Assembly: GCA_016793325.1 (NCBI GenBank)
Contig: JAEUKI010000017.1
Span: 1-64,000 of the forward strand
DNA length: 64,000 nucleotides
DNA from: Myxococcales bacterium
Lineage (GTDB): Bacteria > Myxococcota_A > Polyangia > Polyangiales > Ga0077539
Direction: 5' to 3'
In this document: piece by piece, positions 33,268-42,129 of the stretch
Layout of the letters: the number at the start of each line of letters is the position of its first letter
Numbering within the stretch: the stretch's first letter is position 1
Made by a program: the position numbers and the translations under genes
Notes under the pieces: model-generated
What the model saw: only the letters and a program-made list of their open reading frames with translations
Told to the model about the DNA's origin: nothing
The model's database searches: none

Positions 33268-34482
33268 TCAACCAGGCGGGCACTCGAACGTGAAGCGCAC
33301 CATCGCGCCCGGGTCGCGCTGCACGCGATCGCACGTCACGGGGCAGAGACGAACGATGTCGCCCATCGCGCCAGCGTCGCTCACCACGCCGCGGACCGCA
33401 TAGAACCCGTCGCCGCACTCGGCCTCGTCGCGCACCGGGCGCGTGGTGGTCGACGATCCATCGGAGAGCGAGACGGTGAGGCGCGCGTAGGACAGATCCG
33501 GGACGCGCCCGTCGGTCAACATCGGGACGCCGAACTCGCACGGGACGCGCGTGCTCGCGATCGCCTGCGCGGCCACCGCGTCGAACAACCGCGAATACTC
33601 CGCGAAATTGCAGAGCGGAAACCGATAGCCGCCCGTCTCCCGCGCGAGCTCTTGCAGCTCCGGCGCGGGAAAAGCGCGAAACCCCGAGCACATCGTCGTC
33701 ACGAGCGGCGCCGACGGAGGCCACGGCGTCGAGCTCGGCATGTTGTTTCCGAGCCCCGCGACCGCGTGCACCGTGTAGCGCCGGTTGGTCATCGTGCCGA
33801 AGTACGGAACGAGATCCGCCGCGCTCATTCCCATATAGAACTGCGCCCGCGTCCCGTGCAGGGACATCGTCGGCTCGAGCCTGTCGTCGTCCGTGAAGTC
33901 CACGATGGCCTTCAGCGAGTCCGTTCGAAGGTGCGGGAGCGCGCGACGCAGGTAGCCCGGCAGACGAATCAGCAGCTCGGTCGTCCCGATCCCCTCGGAC
34001 ACGAAGCGATAGCGCGGGTTCGTCGCGGGGCCCATCACGTCGCCGCCCACCACCACGACGCGGTAGTCCACCATCGCGTCCTCGAGCGCGCGAATCAAAT
34101 TCGGAACGAGCGTCGCGTTGATCGCCATCCTCGGCGGATTGAAGCTCCCCGTCGAGTCCACCACCGCGATCACGTCGAGCGGCCGTCGCACGATCCGCGA
34201 CATCGCTCCGATCGACGCGCACGAGCTGTCCGGCGGCGGACCGCTCTCGACCATCGGCGCATCGCGAACGCCCGAGTCCATCACGGACGCGTCCGTCGTC
34301 GCCCCGTCCATCCCCGTCGTTCCGTCGACGCTCGGGACGTCCGCGCGAACGCCGGTGTCCGCCGGCCCCTCGGGCGTCGAGCACGCCGCGAGGCCGATGG
34401 TGGCACACAGAATCAAGTGTACGGTCGTGCCCGTGGAGGTCGACGCGCGGGCGAGCGCGAAAGATCGAAGCGAGTCGTTCAT
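33268..34482 (-). CDS. vWA-domain lipoprotein with Cys-rich C-terminus
   Basis: A 404-residue predicted lipoprotein (LILCATIGLAAC). A Ser/Asp/Thr-rich linker precedes a von Willebrand A domain (about residues 110-330): VIAVVDSTGSFN carries a near-complete metal-site motif (DxTxS in place of DxSxS), followed by RVVVVGGDVMG, LKAIVDFTDDD and YTVHAVAGLG. Paired Cys occur in the last 100 residues (CEFG, CGDGFY, CPVTCD). The protein is likely periplasmic or surface-exposed and binds a protein partner. The signal-peptide codons include a copy of the recurrent motif (34404-34414). The 45 bp between this stop and the barrel-protein stop contain the palindrome TATCGCGATA. Confidence 0.83.
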   Translation of the reverse strand: MNDSLRSFALARASTSTGTTVHLILCATIGLAACSTPEGPADTGVRADVPSVDGTTGMDGATTDASVMDSGVRDAPMVESGPPPDSSCASIGAMSRIVRRPLDVIAVVDSTGSFNPPRMAINATLVPNLIRALEDAMVDYRVVVVGGDVMGPATNPRYRFVSEGIGTTELLIRLPGYLRRALPHLRTDSLKAIVDFTDDDRLEPTMSLHGTRAQFYMGMSAADLVPYFGTMTNRRYTVHAVAGLGNNMPSSTPWPPSAPLVTTMCSGFRAFPAPELQELARETGGYRFPLCNFAEYSRLFDAVAAQAIASTRVPCEFGVPMLTDGRVPDLSYARLTVSLSDGSSTTTRPVRDEAECGDGFYAVRGVVSDAGAMGDIVRLCPVTCDRVQRDPGAMVRFTFECPPG

Positions 34483-34582
34483 GCGTAGCTCGGGCGATGT
34501 GCGGGTCGATCGACGGACAGCGTAAAGGGTTCGACGCGATCGTACACCGCGATGGGCGCGCTCGTGGCGCTCGAGTCGGCCA

Positions 34583-36031
34583 TCAAAACGCGAGCCGCGC
34601 GCTGAGCGAACCGGGGCCCGCGCCGACGCGAAACTCCGGCGCCCGCGTGAAGCGATCGGTCGGCGGCGCCACGGCGAAGAACGAGATCGACGCGATCGCC
34701 AGGCCCACACCCACGAAGCCGCTGATCCCCGTGACCCAGAGCCACGTCGATTCGTTCGTCGATTGCTGCGAAATCTGCATCTGCCGATCGATGATCGCCC
34801 GCGAGTTCGGGCACGCCGTGCGGGCGCACTGCGCGAGGTCCATCTCGAGCTGGGTGTACTCCGCGTCGAACGTCCGATTGCGAACCAGCAGGACGATCGC
34901 CGCGACGCCCGTCGTCGCGAGCAGCGTAAACCCAGGGATCGCCGTGCCCACCCACAGCCGTCGCAGCAGCTGTGCGTGCTGATCGTACGCGAGTCGATAG
35001 GCCGCCGTCGGTCGCAGCAGCACATCGACGCTCAGCGACTCGCCTGCCGTCACGCTCACGTCGCGCTCGGACGGAATGAACCCCGGCAGCTCGACGCGCA
35101 GCCGATGCGTCCCCGGCGGGAGCGCATACGATCCGTCCATCGGGATCCGCCTCCGCGCGATCGTCGCGAATCCGCCGCGCTCGTTCGTGCGCACGACGAG
35201 CCGCCCCGCGACCGAGTCCGGGATCTCGTCGAGCCACGCGAGCTGCGCGCGCACCGTCGCGCCTCCCTCGACCGCGTCGACCACCGTCTCGTAGCTGTTG
35301 TACCCGTCCGCCGTGACGCGCACCGTGTGCCGTCCCTCGTCCACCACGAGCGCGCTCTCGATCGGCGTTCGCCCGAGCTCGCGCCCGTCGACCATGATCC
35401 GCGCCCCGCGCACGTTGCACTCGACCATGATCCCCGACTGCGTCCGCGTGAGCGGCTCGGAGATCGTTCGCGCTTCACCGCCCGCGATCGTGACGCGCTG
35501 CTCGCGCGCGACGAACCGCGGCGCCCGCAGCGTCACGCGACGATCGCCCGCGGACACGCGAACGCCCGCGCGCGCTTGCTCGGCCGTGTACGCGCGACCG
35601 TCTACGTTGACCTCGAGCCCCGGCGCGTCGAGCGCCACGATGATGCGCCCGATGCGCGACTCGATGCGCGCCGCAGCCGCGTCGAGCTCGCTCGCCCTTC
35701 GACCGACGGACGCCGCGGGCGCCCTCGCGCGATACTGCGCGAGCGCCTCGGCGGCCTCGACGTAGTGGCTGGCGTTCTCGTGGGCCGCCGCGAGGTTGAA
35801 CAAGATCTCGACGTTGCCCGAGAGCGCGTACGCCGCGTCGAACTCAGCCACGGCCCCCGCCCAGTCGCCCTCGCGCGCGAGCTGCACGCCTCGGTCGAAG
35901 CGCTGCGCCGCCTGCTGCTCGTTCGCAGAGAGCGCGGGCTGACTCGGCCCTCGCCGTTGCGCGAGCGCGCTGCGAGGGACGAGCGCCGCCGCGAGCACCA
36001 GGACCGCTGCGCTCTTCGAATACACACCCAT
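34583..36031 (-). CDS. TPR / PEGA-domain envelope protein
   Basis: A 482-residue exported protein. A signal peptide (LVLAAALVPRSALAQ) is followed by a TPR (QLAREGDWAGAVAEFDAAYA, NVEILFNLAAAHENASHYVE) and several PEGA-type beta modules: APGLEVNVDGR, ARIMVDGRELGRTPIE with DEGRHTVRVTADGYNSYE, and GTHRLRVELPGFIPSERDVSV. Two C-terminal hydrophobic helices (IPGFTLLATTGVAAIVLLV; WLWVTGISGFVGVGLAIASISFF) suggest membrane insertion. ATG 36031 has AGGAG about 11 nt upstream and is preferred over GTG 36052. It starts 30 nt after the PEGA-kinase gene, so kinase and TPR/PEGA protein form a functional pair. Confidence 0.85.
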   Translation of the reverse strand: MGVYSKSAAVLVLAAALVPRSALAQRRGPSQPALSANEQQAAQRFDRGVQLAREGDWAGAVAEFDAAYALSGNVEILFNLAAAHENASHYVEAAEALAQYRARAPAASVGRRASELDAAAARIESRIGRIIVALDAPGLEVNVDGRAYTAEQARAGVRVSAGDRRVTLRAPRFVAREQRVTIAGGEARTISEPLTRTQSGIMVECNVRGARIMVDGRELGRTPIESALVVDEGRHTVRVTADGYNSYETVVDAVEGGATVRAQLAWLDEIPDSVAGRLVVRTNERGGFATIARRRIPMDGSYALPPGTHRLRVELPGFIPSERDVSVTAGESLSVDVLLRPTAAYRLAYDQHAQLLRRLWVGTAIPGFTLLATTGVAAIVLLVRNRTFDAEYTQLEMDLAQCARTACPNSRAIIDRQMQISQQSTNESTWLWVTGISGFVGVGLAIASISFFAVAPPTDRFTRAPEFRVGAGPGSLSARLAF

Positions 36032-36061
36032 TGAATCAATTGCTCCTGACACGCTCGCGCC

Positions 36062-37813
36062 TCAGCGCGGCCTCGACTGCAGCAGAGGATTGACGCCGAT
36101 CACGCGCAAGCGACCGTTGTCGTTGTGAATGCTGTTGTTGCGGGGTCGCCCCGAGGGCCTCGCCGCGGACGGCCCGCTCGCGACGCCTGCGTCCTGCGGC
36201 GTCTGCGCCACCGAAGCGGGGTCGCGCACGAGCTGCTGCGCGATCGCGCGAGGCCCGGTCACGACGAAGCTCGCCTCTTGGTAGTCGAGATACCCCGCGG
36301 CGCGCACGCGCAGGCTGTGAGCTCGCCCGTCGATGGGCAAATCGATCCGCGTGGCTCCGTGCCCGATCACGCGATCGTCGAGGAGGATCTCTGCCTCCAT
36401 CGGCGAGAACGCGAACATGATCGTCGCGCTCGTCGCGGTGGGCGCGGTCGTCGTGGGCGCCGGACGCGTCGAGGGCCGCTCGTTCGCGGGTCCCGCAGGA
36501 GCCCCTCCGCTCTTCGAGCGCGCGACGAGCCCCACCCCGAGCGCGGCGACCACCGCGGCCACGGCGGCGACGAGCGCGACCGGCGGCCCCTGCGTCGGCC
36601 GCGCTGGCTCGATCCGCGCGGACGGCAGCGGCACTTCGTGCGGAGCCTCCGTCGACGCGAGCTCGCTCTTGGCGACCGGCTTCGATTGTGTGGGCTTGTT
36701 TTCGACTGTCCCTGTGACCTCTGGCAGCTTCGAGGACGACGGCGCAGCGCTCGTCGGCGCGATGGTCGCGTCGAGCTCGAGGGAGGATCGAGAGGGCGTC
36801 CCGCCCGACGCGGTGACGTTGGCGTTGCCGTGGTTCGGCGAGGCGGCGCTCGCGTCCGCGGTGACCGCGAGCGCCACGGGGACGCTCGGGCCCCGAGGCT
36901 CTCGCGAAGCGGACGCTCCAGCGTCGCCCACAAACGGGTCGAGCGCTGCGCAGAGGGCCTCCATCGACTCGAAGCGCGCCTTCGGGTCTCGCGAGAGCGC
37001 GCGCTCGACGACCTTCGCGAGCGCCTCGGGCAGCTCGGGACGAAGGGCCACGAGCGATTCGGGATCCGCGGTGACCTTCGCGATGATGAGCCCGTTGTAC
37101 GTCTCGGCCACGTGCGGCGGGCGCCCCGCGAGCGCTTCGTAGAGCATCGCGGCGAACGCGTACTGATCCGCGGCTTGGGTGACGTCCTTGGCGCCGCCCG
37201 CTTGCTCGGGGGCCATGTAGAGCGGCGTCCCCATCGAGGCCTGCGTGCTCGTGAGGCGAACGTCGGGATCGAGGGTGTTCTTGGCGATCCCGAAGTCGAG
37301 CACCTTCGGGACGAGCGAGCGTTCACCAGGCAATTTCGCGACGAACACGTTGTCCGGCTTGACGTCGCGGTGGATGAAGCCTTTTGTGTGCGCATAATCG
37401 AGCGCGCGCCCCACGGGCAAAAGCAGCGCGAGCAACGGGCCGACGGGCGCGGGAGAGTTGCGCTCGAGCCAATTCGTGAGCGGCTCGCCCTCGAGGTACT
37501 CCATCACCAGAAAGGGCTTGGCGCCGTCGACGCCGAAGTCCGTGACCTCGACGATGTTCTTGTGACGCACTTCGTTGGCGGTGCGCGCTTCCTGCAGAAA
37601 CCGCTGGACGATCGACGGAACCGTCGAGACCTCGGGCCGCAACAGCTTCACCGCGACGCGCTTCTTGATGGTCCGATGCACGGCCTCGTAGACCGCGCCC
37701 ATCCCGCCCTGGCCGAGCACGCGAACGATCTCGTAGCGGTCGGCCAACACGGTTCCCGGCGCTACGCCAGGGACGCCGATCGGTTCGGCTCCGCCCTCGC
37801 TGTCTGACTCCAC
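36062..37813 (-). CDS. Ser/Thr protein kinase with extracellular PEGA domain
   Basis: A 583-residue membrane kinase. Catalytic features are complete: LGQGGMGAVYE, VAVKLLRPE, HRDVKPDNVF, LDFGIAKN and MAPEQAGG. After the kinase domain (about residue 300) comes a Ser/Thr/Pro-rich juxtamembrane region, one TM helix (VALVAAVAAVVAALGVGLVA, about 430-450), and an outside PEGA domain (MFAFSPMEAEILLDDRVIG, RAHSLRVRAAGYLDYQ). The start is GTG 37813. It is the first gene of a two-gene operon with the TPR/PEGA protein; the matching PEGA modules suggest that both sit in the same envelope complex. Confidence 0.94.
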   Translation of the reverse strand: MESDSEGGAEPIGVPGVAPGTVLADRYEIVRVLGQGGMGAVYEAVHRTIKKRVAVKLLRPEVSTVPSIVQRFLQEARTANEVRHKNIVEVTDFGVDGAKPFLVMEYLEGEPLTNWLERNSPAPVGPLLALLLPVGRALDYAHTKGFIHRDVKPDNVFVAKLPGERSLVPKVLDFGIAKNTLDPDVRLTSTQASMGTPLYMAPEQAGGAKDVTQAADQYAFAAMLYEALAGRPPHVAETYNGLIIAKVTADPESLVALRPELPEALAKVVERALSRDPKARFESMEALCAALDPFVGDAGASASREPRGPSVPVALAVTADASAASPNHGNANVTASGGTPSRSSLELDATIAPTSAAPSSSKLPEVTGTVENKPTQSKPVAKSELASTEAPHEVPLPSARIEPARPTQGPPVALVAAVAAVVAALGVGLVARSKSGGAPAGPANERPSTRPAPTTTAPTATSATIMFAFSPMEAEILLDDRVIGHGATRIDLPIDGRAHSLRVRAAGYLDYQEASFVVTGPRAIAQQLVRDPASVAQTPQDAGVASGPSAARPSGRPRNNSIHNDNGRLRVIGVNPLLQSRPR

Positions 37814-37897
37814 GTCGACGATGGTAGCAAAAGCGCTAGCGCTGCGGACGGAGCCGAGCCAAAGCCCTCCAAGAGTCTCTAAACAACCGACGAGCGC

Positions 37898-38812
37898 TTA
37901 CGGACGAGCGAGGTCGCGCGAGGGCGCTGCGCTCGTCGCGTCGCTCGACGGGCTCACCGACGCGTGCATCCAGGGAACCATCGTTTGCAAGAGCCCCTCT
38001 GCGTCTTCGAGGTACGGGCTGTGTCCGACGCCCTCGGGCTCGATCACGGTCGCGCCGCGCAAGTGCGTCGCGAAGAACTCGCGACAGCCCGCGGGAAACA
38101 CCCGGTCACCCTTCGGCCACACGAGCAGCGTCGGCGCGCGAACGGATCGAACCTCGTGCGCTGAAAACTGGTGCTCGGCGCGGGTCGACGAGAGCAGCGA
38201 GCGCACCGAAGGCGCCGCGAATTTCTGCTGCGTCCCCCACGCGAGCATCGAGCGCGGCCACGGCGGACGCACGAACACGCGGTCGACGAAGTCCTTCGCG
38301 CTCTGGCGCGAGTCGATCGCGACGCTCTTTCGAAACGTCTCGAACTGGCGCTCGCTCATCGGCGCGCCCGCGGGCGAGACCAACACGAGCCCTCGCACGC
38401 GCTCGCCGCGCGCCATCGTGAACCGCAGCGCCGCGGCGCCGCCGAGCGAGTTGCCGAACACCACGCACTCGCCGGGCGCGATCGCGTCGAGCGCTTGAAT
38501 CATGCCGCGCTCGAGCGACTCGGGCGTGAGCCCGTCCGCAGGGACCTCGCTGTCGCCGTGCCCCGGAAGATCCAGCGCGATCACCGCGCGCGCGTGCTTT
38601 CGCAGCGGCTCGAGCAGCGGGCTCAAGTGAACCGCGGCGCTGCTGAGCCCGTGCAAGAGAACGATCGTCGGCAACGGTCCGCGGCCGGGCGCCGCGAGCG
38701 CGTGCACCGTCCCCCCATCGGTCTCGACGTGCACGCTCTTGAACCCGCGCGCTTTCAGCGGAAGAAACAAGAGTCGCTCAGGGGGAAGCAGTGCTGCCAC
38801 GAGCGGGAACAC
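37898..38812 (-). CDS. Alpha/beta-hydrolase fold enzyme
   Basis: A 304-residue protein with an N-terminal hydrophobic segment (MFPLVAALLPPERLLFLPL), then the alpha/beta-hydrolase core: TIVLLHGLSSAAVHL (HG oxyanion), ALDLPGHGDS, nucleophile elbow FGNSLGGAAA with Ser, acid in VWPKGDRVF and catalytic His in GVGHSPYLED. Lipase/esterase or thioesterase chemistry is expected; substrate unknown. The start is GTG 38812 by position. It is divergent from the acyltransferase gene, and the region between contains paired palindromic operators (38849-38881), suggesting that both are controlled by one lipid-responsive regulator. Confidence 0.88.
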   Translation of the reverse strand: MFPLVAALLPPERLLFLPLKARGFKSVHVETDGGTVHALAAPGRGPLPTIVLLHGLSSAAVHLSPLLEPLRKHARAVIALDLPGHGDSEVPADGLTPESLERGMIQALDAIAPGECVVFGNSLGGAAALRFTMARGERVRGLVLVSPAGAPMSERQFETFRKSVAIDSRQSAKDFVDRVFVRPPWPRSMLAWGTQQKFAAPSVRSLLSSTRAEHQFSAHEVRSVRAPTLLVWPKGDRVFPAGCREFFATHLRGATVIEPEGVGHSPYLEDAEGLLQTMVPWMHASVSPSSDATSAAPSRDLARP

Positions 38813-38829
38813 TGGACGGACCTTGCGCG

Positions 38830-38881
38830 TTGGTCAAAGTCGTGACATTGACCAACGTCAGTCACCGACTAACGTCAGTAA
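38830..38881. promoter_or_regulatory. Divergent promoter region with paired 16-bp palindromic operators
   Basis: Two sites, TGACCAACGTCAGTCA (38849-38864) and CGACTAACGTCAGTAA (38866-38881), share the half-site YKACYRACGT around a central ACGT and are centred 17 bp apart. A related inverted pair TTGGTCA/TGACCAA spans 38830-38855. The second site ends 41 bp before the acyltransferase ATG (38922). A third copy lies at 61947-61962. The symmetry and length suit a TetR-type repressor (inference); no regulator gene of that type is in the window. Confidence 0.6.
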
Positions 38882-38921
38882 CTCTCCTACCCTTCACCTT
38901 TCTCCCTACGCAGGTGCGCGC

Positions 38922-39893
38922 ATGGCCAGTCGATTGATGCAGTGGCTCCACGGAGAGCACGGACCGAAGCACGGCGTAGATCCCGGCGAGTTCGACGCGC
39001 GCGCGGTGGACGACACGCTCCGCAAGGTCGATCCGTTCTTCGTCGAAAACGACCGTCGCGGGTATTTTCGCTGCTCGTACGAGGGGTTCGAGAACATCCC
39101 CGACGAGCCCGTCATGATCGTGATGAACCACTCGGGCGGCACGACCATCCCGGACGTGTGGGGCTTTCTCGTGCGCTGGTACCGGACGTTCGGAAGCTCG
39201 CGGCCGATCCACGCGATGGCGCACGACATGATCTTCTCGCTCGACAAAGTTGGCGAGTTCTTCGCGCGACGGGGCGTCCTTCGCGCGACGCGCAGCTCGT
39301 GCCTCCGCGCGCTCAACGGCTACAAGCGCGACGTGCTCGTGTTGCCGGGCGGAGACCGCGAGGTGTGGCGCCCGTACAGCAAGCGTTTCGAGTGCGATTT
39401 TGCTGGTCGAACTGGCTACGTGCGCATGGCCATGGAGGCGGGCGTACGGATCGTTCCCGTGGCGCACGCGGGCGCGCACGAGACGCTGATGGTGCTCAGC
39501 GACGGCCACTCGTTCGCGCGCAAGATCGGCCTGCAGCGCATCGCGCGAGCAGAGATCTTCCCCGTGCACTTGTCGCTTCCGTGGGGGCTCGCGGTGGGTC
39601 CGTGGCCGCACATCCCCGTGCCCGCGGCGCTTCGCTATCGCGTGGGCGAGCCGATCGAGACGCGCTGGGACGGCTTCGGCTCCGTCGGCGAAGAGCGCAA
39701 CGACGCCTCCGAGCGCGCGTGGGTCAACGAGGTCGACATCCGCGTGCGCGCGAGCATCCAGCGCGGGCTCGACAAGTTCGCCGAGCGCGCCAACGAGAGC
39801 GCTGGGCCCGCGACGACCGCGTCCGGCGAGCAGCGGGCTCCGGCGCCCAACGCTGACGCAAACGCGAGCGCACCGACGACCGCGCGCGCTTGA
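38922..39893 (+). CDS. Lysophospholipid acyltransferase-family protein
   Basis: A 323-residue membrane-associated acyltransferase of the PlsC/DAGAT type. The catalytic motif appears as MNHSGGTTIPDVW (H-x7-D), followed by FARRGVLRATR and the acceptor-site motif LPGGDREVWRPY, the equivalent of EGxR/PGG.E in this family. HLSLPWGLAVGPWPHIPVP follows. The last 40 residues are Ala/Pro-rich. The enzyme would transfer an acyl chain from acyl-CoA or acyl-ACP to a glycerolipid. The tandem operator just upstream suggests control by fatty-acid status. It is divergent from the hydrolase. Confidence 0.88.
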   Translation: MASRLMQWLHGEHGPKHGVDPGEFDARAVDDTLRKVDPFFVENDRRGYFRCSYEGFENIPDEPVMIVMNHSGGTTIPDVWGFLVRWYRTFGSSRPIHAMAHDMIFSLDKVGEFFARRGVLRATRSSCLRALNGYKRDVLVLPGGDREVWRPYSKRFECDFAGRTGYVRMAMEAGVRIVPVAHAGAHETLMVLSDGHSFARKIGLQRIARAEIFPVHLSLPWGLAVGPWPHIPVPAALRYRVGEPIETRWDGFGSVGEERNDASERAWVNEVDIRVRASIQRGLDKFAERANESAGPATTASGEQRAPAPNADANASAPTTARA

Positions 39894-39953
39894 GAGCGTA
39901 CCGAGGGCGCACTTTCATGACGCCCACGCGCGAGTCGCGGTACCGTAGGGTCT

Positions 39954-40907
39954 ATGCGCGTTCGCTTCGTATGCTTCGCACTCGCGCTCGCGGCGTGCGG
40001 CCCTGATCGCACGATGATCCTCGTCCCGACGGACTCGGGCGTGATGGACGTCGCGCAAGACAGCCCGGCGCCGCCCGCGGACGGCGGCCGCTGCACGCGC
40101 CAAGAAGACTGCAACGACAACATCGCGTGCACCGAAGAGACGTGCGTCGTCGGCGGCGTGTGCGAGCGCATCGCCAACGACCGCATGTGCCCGATGGGGC
40201 AGCGCTGCTTCCTCGGTCGCGGCTGCGCGTCGGGAAGCTCGTGCACGCGCAACGAAGACTGCGACGACCGCGTCGCGTGCACGCGCGACGTGTGCGGCGC
40301 CGGCGGGGTCTGTCAGAACATCCGCGACGACTCGCGCTGCCCCGCGGGCGATCGCTGCTCGTACACGCTCAACTGCGTCGCGCCCGGCCGCTGCGGAACG
40401 GACCCCGACTGCGACGACGGCCGCTTCTGCAACGGCCCCGAGCGCTGCACCGGCGGCATGTGCGGCGCAGGCACCGCGCCCAACTGCGCGGACTCGGACA
40501 TGTGCACCGCAGACTTGTGTAACGAAGCGATGCGGATGTGCGAGCACGTCACGCGCAACCCGTGTGGGGGCGTGGTATCGCCGGGCACCTATACGCTCGC
40601 GCCCGCGCCCTCGTACACGTGCGGCGCGGGCTCGCTGAACGTGTCGCAGGTCATGCTCGAGTCGAGCGCGTCGGGAGTCGTCGTGAGGGGCTTTCCAGTC
40701 GAGCTTCGCGGATCACCGCCGACCGATGGACAATTTACGGCGCGCGGAGAGACTTCGATCGGAGGGTGTCAGTGGGTCTTCGCGTTGAGCGGAACCTTCC
40801 TCATGGCCAGTGAGTTTCGCGGCACTTGGACGGTCATGTTCAACTTCTGCGACGCGAGCCGAATGTGCTTCAGTCAATTTCGCGAAGTCACTGGAACGAG
40901 AATGTAG
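39954..40907 (+). CDS. Cys-rich lipoprotein, paralogue of the next gene
   Basis: A 317-residue predicted lipoprotein (ALALAAC). Residues about 45-205 hold four disulfide-rich modules of the type CTRQEDCNDNIACTEETC, GGVCERIANDRMCPMGQRC, and later CNGPERCTGGMCGAG. The C-terminal 110 residues are beta-rich, with a single Cys pair near the end (FCDASRMC). The modules resemble those of 40917-42050 in order and spacing, so the two genes are a tandem duplication. Surface-exposed structural or binding function is likely; no enzyme motif is seen. Confidence 0.82.
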   Translation: MRVRFVCFALALAACGPDRTMILVPTDSGVMDVAQDSPAPPADGGRCTRQEDCNDNIACTEETCVVGGVCERIANDRMCPMGQRCFLGRGCASGSSCTRNEDCDDRVACTRDVCGAGGVCQNIRDDSRCPAGDRCSYTLNCVAPGRCGTDPDCDDGRFCNGPERCTGGMCGAGTAPNCADSDMCTADLCNEAMRMCEHVTRNPCGGVVSPGTYTLAPAPSYTCGAGSLNVSQVMLESSASGVVVRGFPVELRGSPPTDGQFTARGETSIGGCQWVFALSGTFLMASEFRGTWTVMFNFCDASRMCFSQFREVTGTRM

Positions 40908-40916
40908 GAGGCGACC

Positions 40917-42050
40917 GTGCGGACCCAATCAACCATCTGCCTTTCCTTCGCGTTGCTAGTGCTCGCCGCGTGCGGCTCTCCTCGTCCGCTCGCGCCCATG
41001 GACAGCGGCGTCGACGCGAGCCGTGGGTGTTCACGCAACGAAGACTGCAACGACAACACGCCGTGCACGCGCGACCTGTGCCTCGTCGGTGGCGTCTGCG
41101 AGAACACCGCGGACAACTCCATGTGTCCGATGGGGCAGACCTGCGTCGCCGGCCGCGGGTGCACCTCGGGTTCGACACGAACATGTATGTCCGCGAGCGA
41201 GTGCGACGACCGCATTCCGTGCACGCGCGACACGTGCCTCGTCGACGGAACGTGCCGCAATCAGCCAGACGACACGATGTGCATGATGGGTCAGCGCTGC
41301 GACGCCATGCGCGGCTGCGGGGCGACGTCGGGTCGCTGCACGATGAACTCCGAGTGCAACGACATGATCGACTGCACCGAGGACACGTGCACCGTGGCGG
41401 GCACGTGCGAGCACGTCCCTCAAAACAGTCGCTGCACGGGCGGACGCACCTGCAACGCGATGATGGGCTGCATCGTCGCGTCGGCCTGCCGCAACAACGC
41501 CGAGTGCGACGATCGCGTCTACTGCAACGGCGAAGAGCGCTGCAACACCGAGCTGGCGTGCATCGCGGGCACGCCCGTCAACTGCGCGGACATGGACCCG
41601 TGCACGATCGACGCGTGCAACGAGACGATGCGCACGTGCACGCACACCCCAGACATGGCGTGCATGGGCTCAGCGATTCGAGGCATCTACGACATCATGC
41701 CGTCGACGATGTACCGGTGCGAAGACGCCTTTGGTCTCGGCATGACGCTGGTCGACTACAACATCCGGTTCTTCGAATTCAACACGGCGAGCGGAAACCT
41801 CGTCGTTCAAGGCGCACCGGCCATCATGATGGGGCCCGCGCCGGCGATGGGATCCATGGCGTTCGACGTGCGTGGCGCGATCACTGGAAGCTGCAACGAA
41901 ACCTTCCGTCTCGTGGGCACCTTCACGGATGCGATGCGAACGACGTTCAACGGCACGTTCACGGTGACGTTCACACCAGCGGGCACATGCAGCGCGCTCT
42001 CTACGTGCCGCGATCAGTCCGTGATGGTTCGGGGCACGAGACGTCCGTAG
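40917..42050 (+). CDS. Cys-rich lipoprotein, paralogue of the preceding gene
   Basis: A 377-residue predicted lipoprotein (LLVLAAC) starting at GTG 40917, 9 nt after the preceding stop. It has five Cys-rich modules (CSRNEDCNDNTPCTRDLC, GGVCENTADNSMCPMGQTC, and three more), one more than its neighbour, followed by a beta-rich C-terminal domain of about 120 residues (IRGIYDIMPSTMYRCED, FRLVGTFTDAMRTTFNG) equivalent to the neighbour's. The pair looks like a tandem duplication in one operon. A weak hairpin with no U-run lies in the 79 bp before the convergent FG-GAP gene end. Confidence 0.83.
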   Translation: MRTQSTICLSFALLVLAACGSPRPLAPMDSGVDASRGCSRNEDCNDNTPCTRDLCLVGGVCENTADNSMCPMGQTCVAGRGCTSGSTRTCMSASECDDRIPCTRDTCLVDGTCRNQPDDTMCMMGQRCDAMRGCGATSGRCTMNSECNDMIDCTEDTCTVAGTCEHVPQNSRCTGGRTCNAMMGCIVASACRNNAECDDRVYCNGEERCNTELACIAGTPVNCADMDPCTIDACNETMRTCTHTPDMACMGSAIRGIYDIMPSTMYRCEDAFGLGMTLVDYNIRFFEFNTASGNLVVQGAPAIMMGPAPAMGSMAFDVRGAITGSCNETFRLVGTFTDAMRTTFNGTFTVTFTPAGTCSALSTCRDQSVMVRGTRRP

Positions 42051-42129
42051 CCCGGACACAAACGCAAAGTGAGAAACTTCACGCTGGAGTGCGAAGCCGC
42101 ACACTAGCTGTGGTGCTCATGGGTCGACA

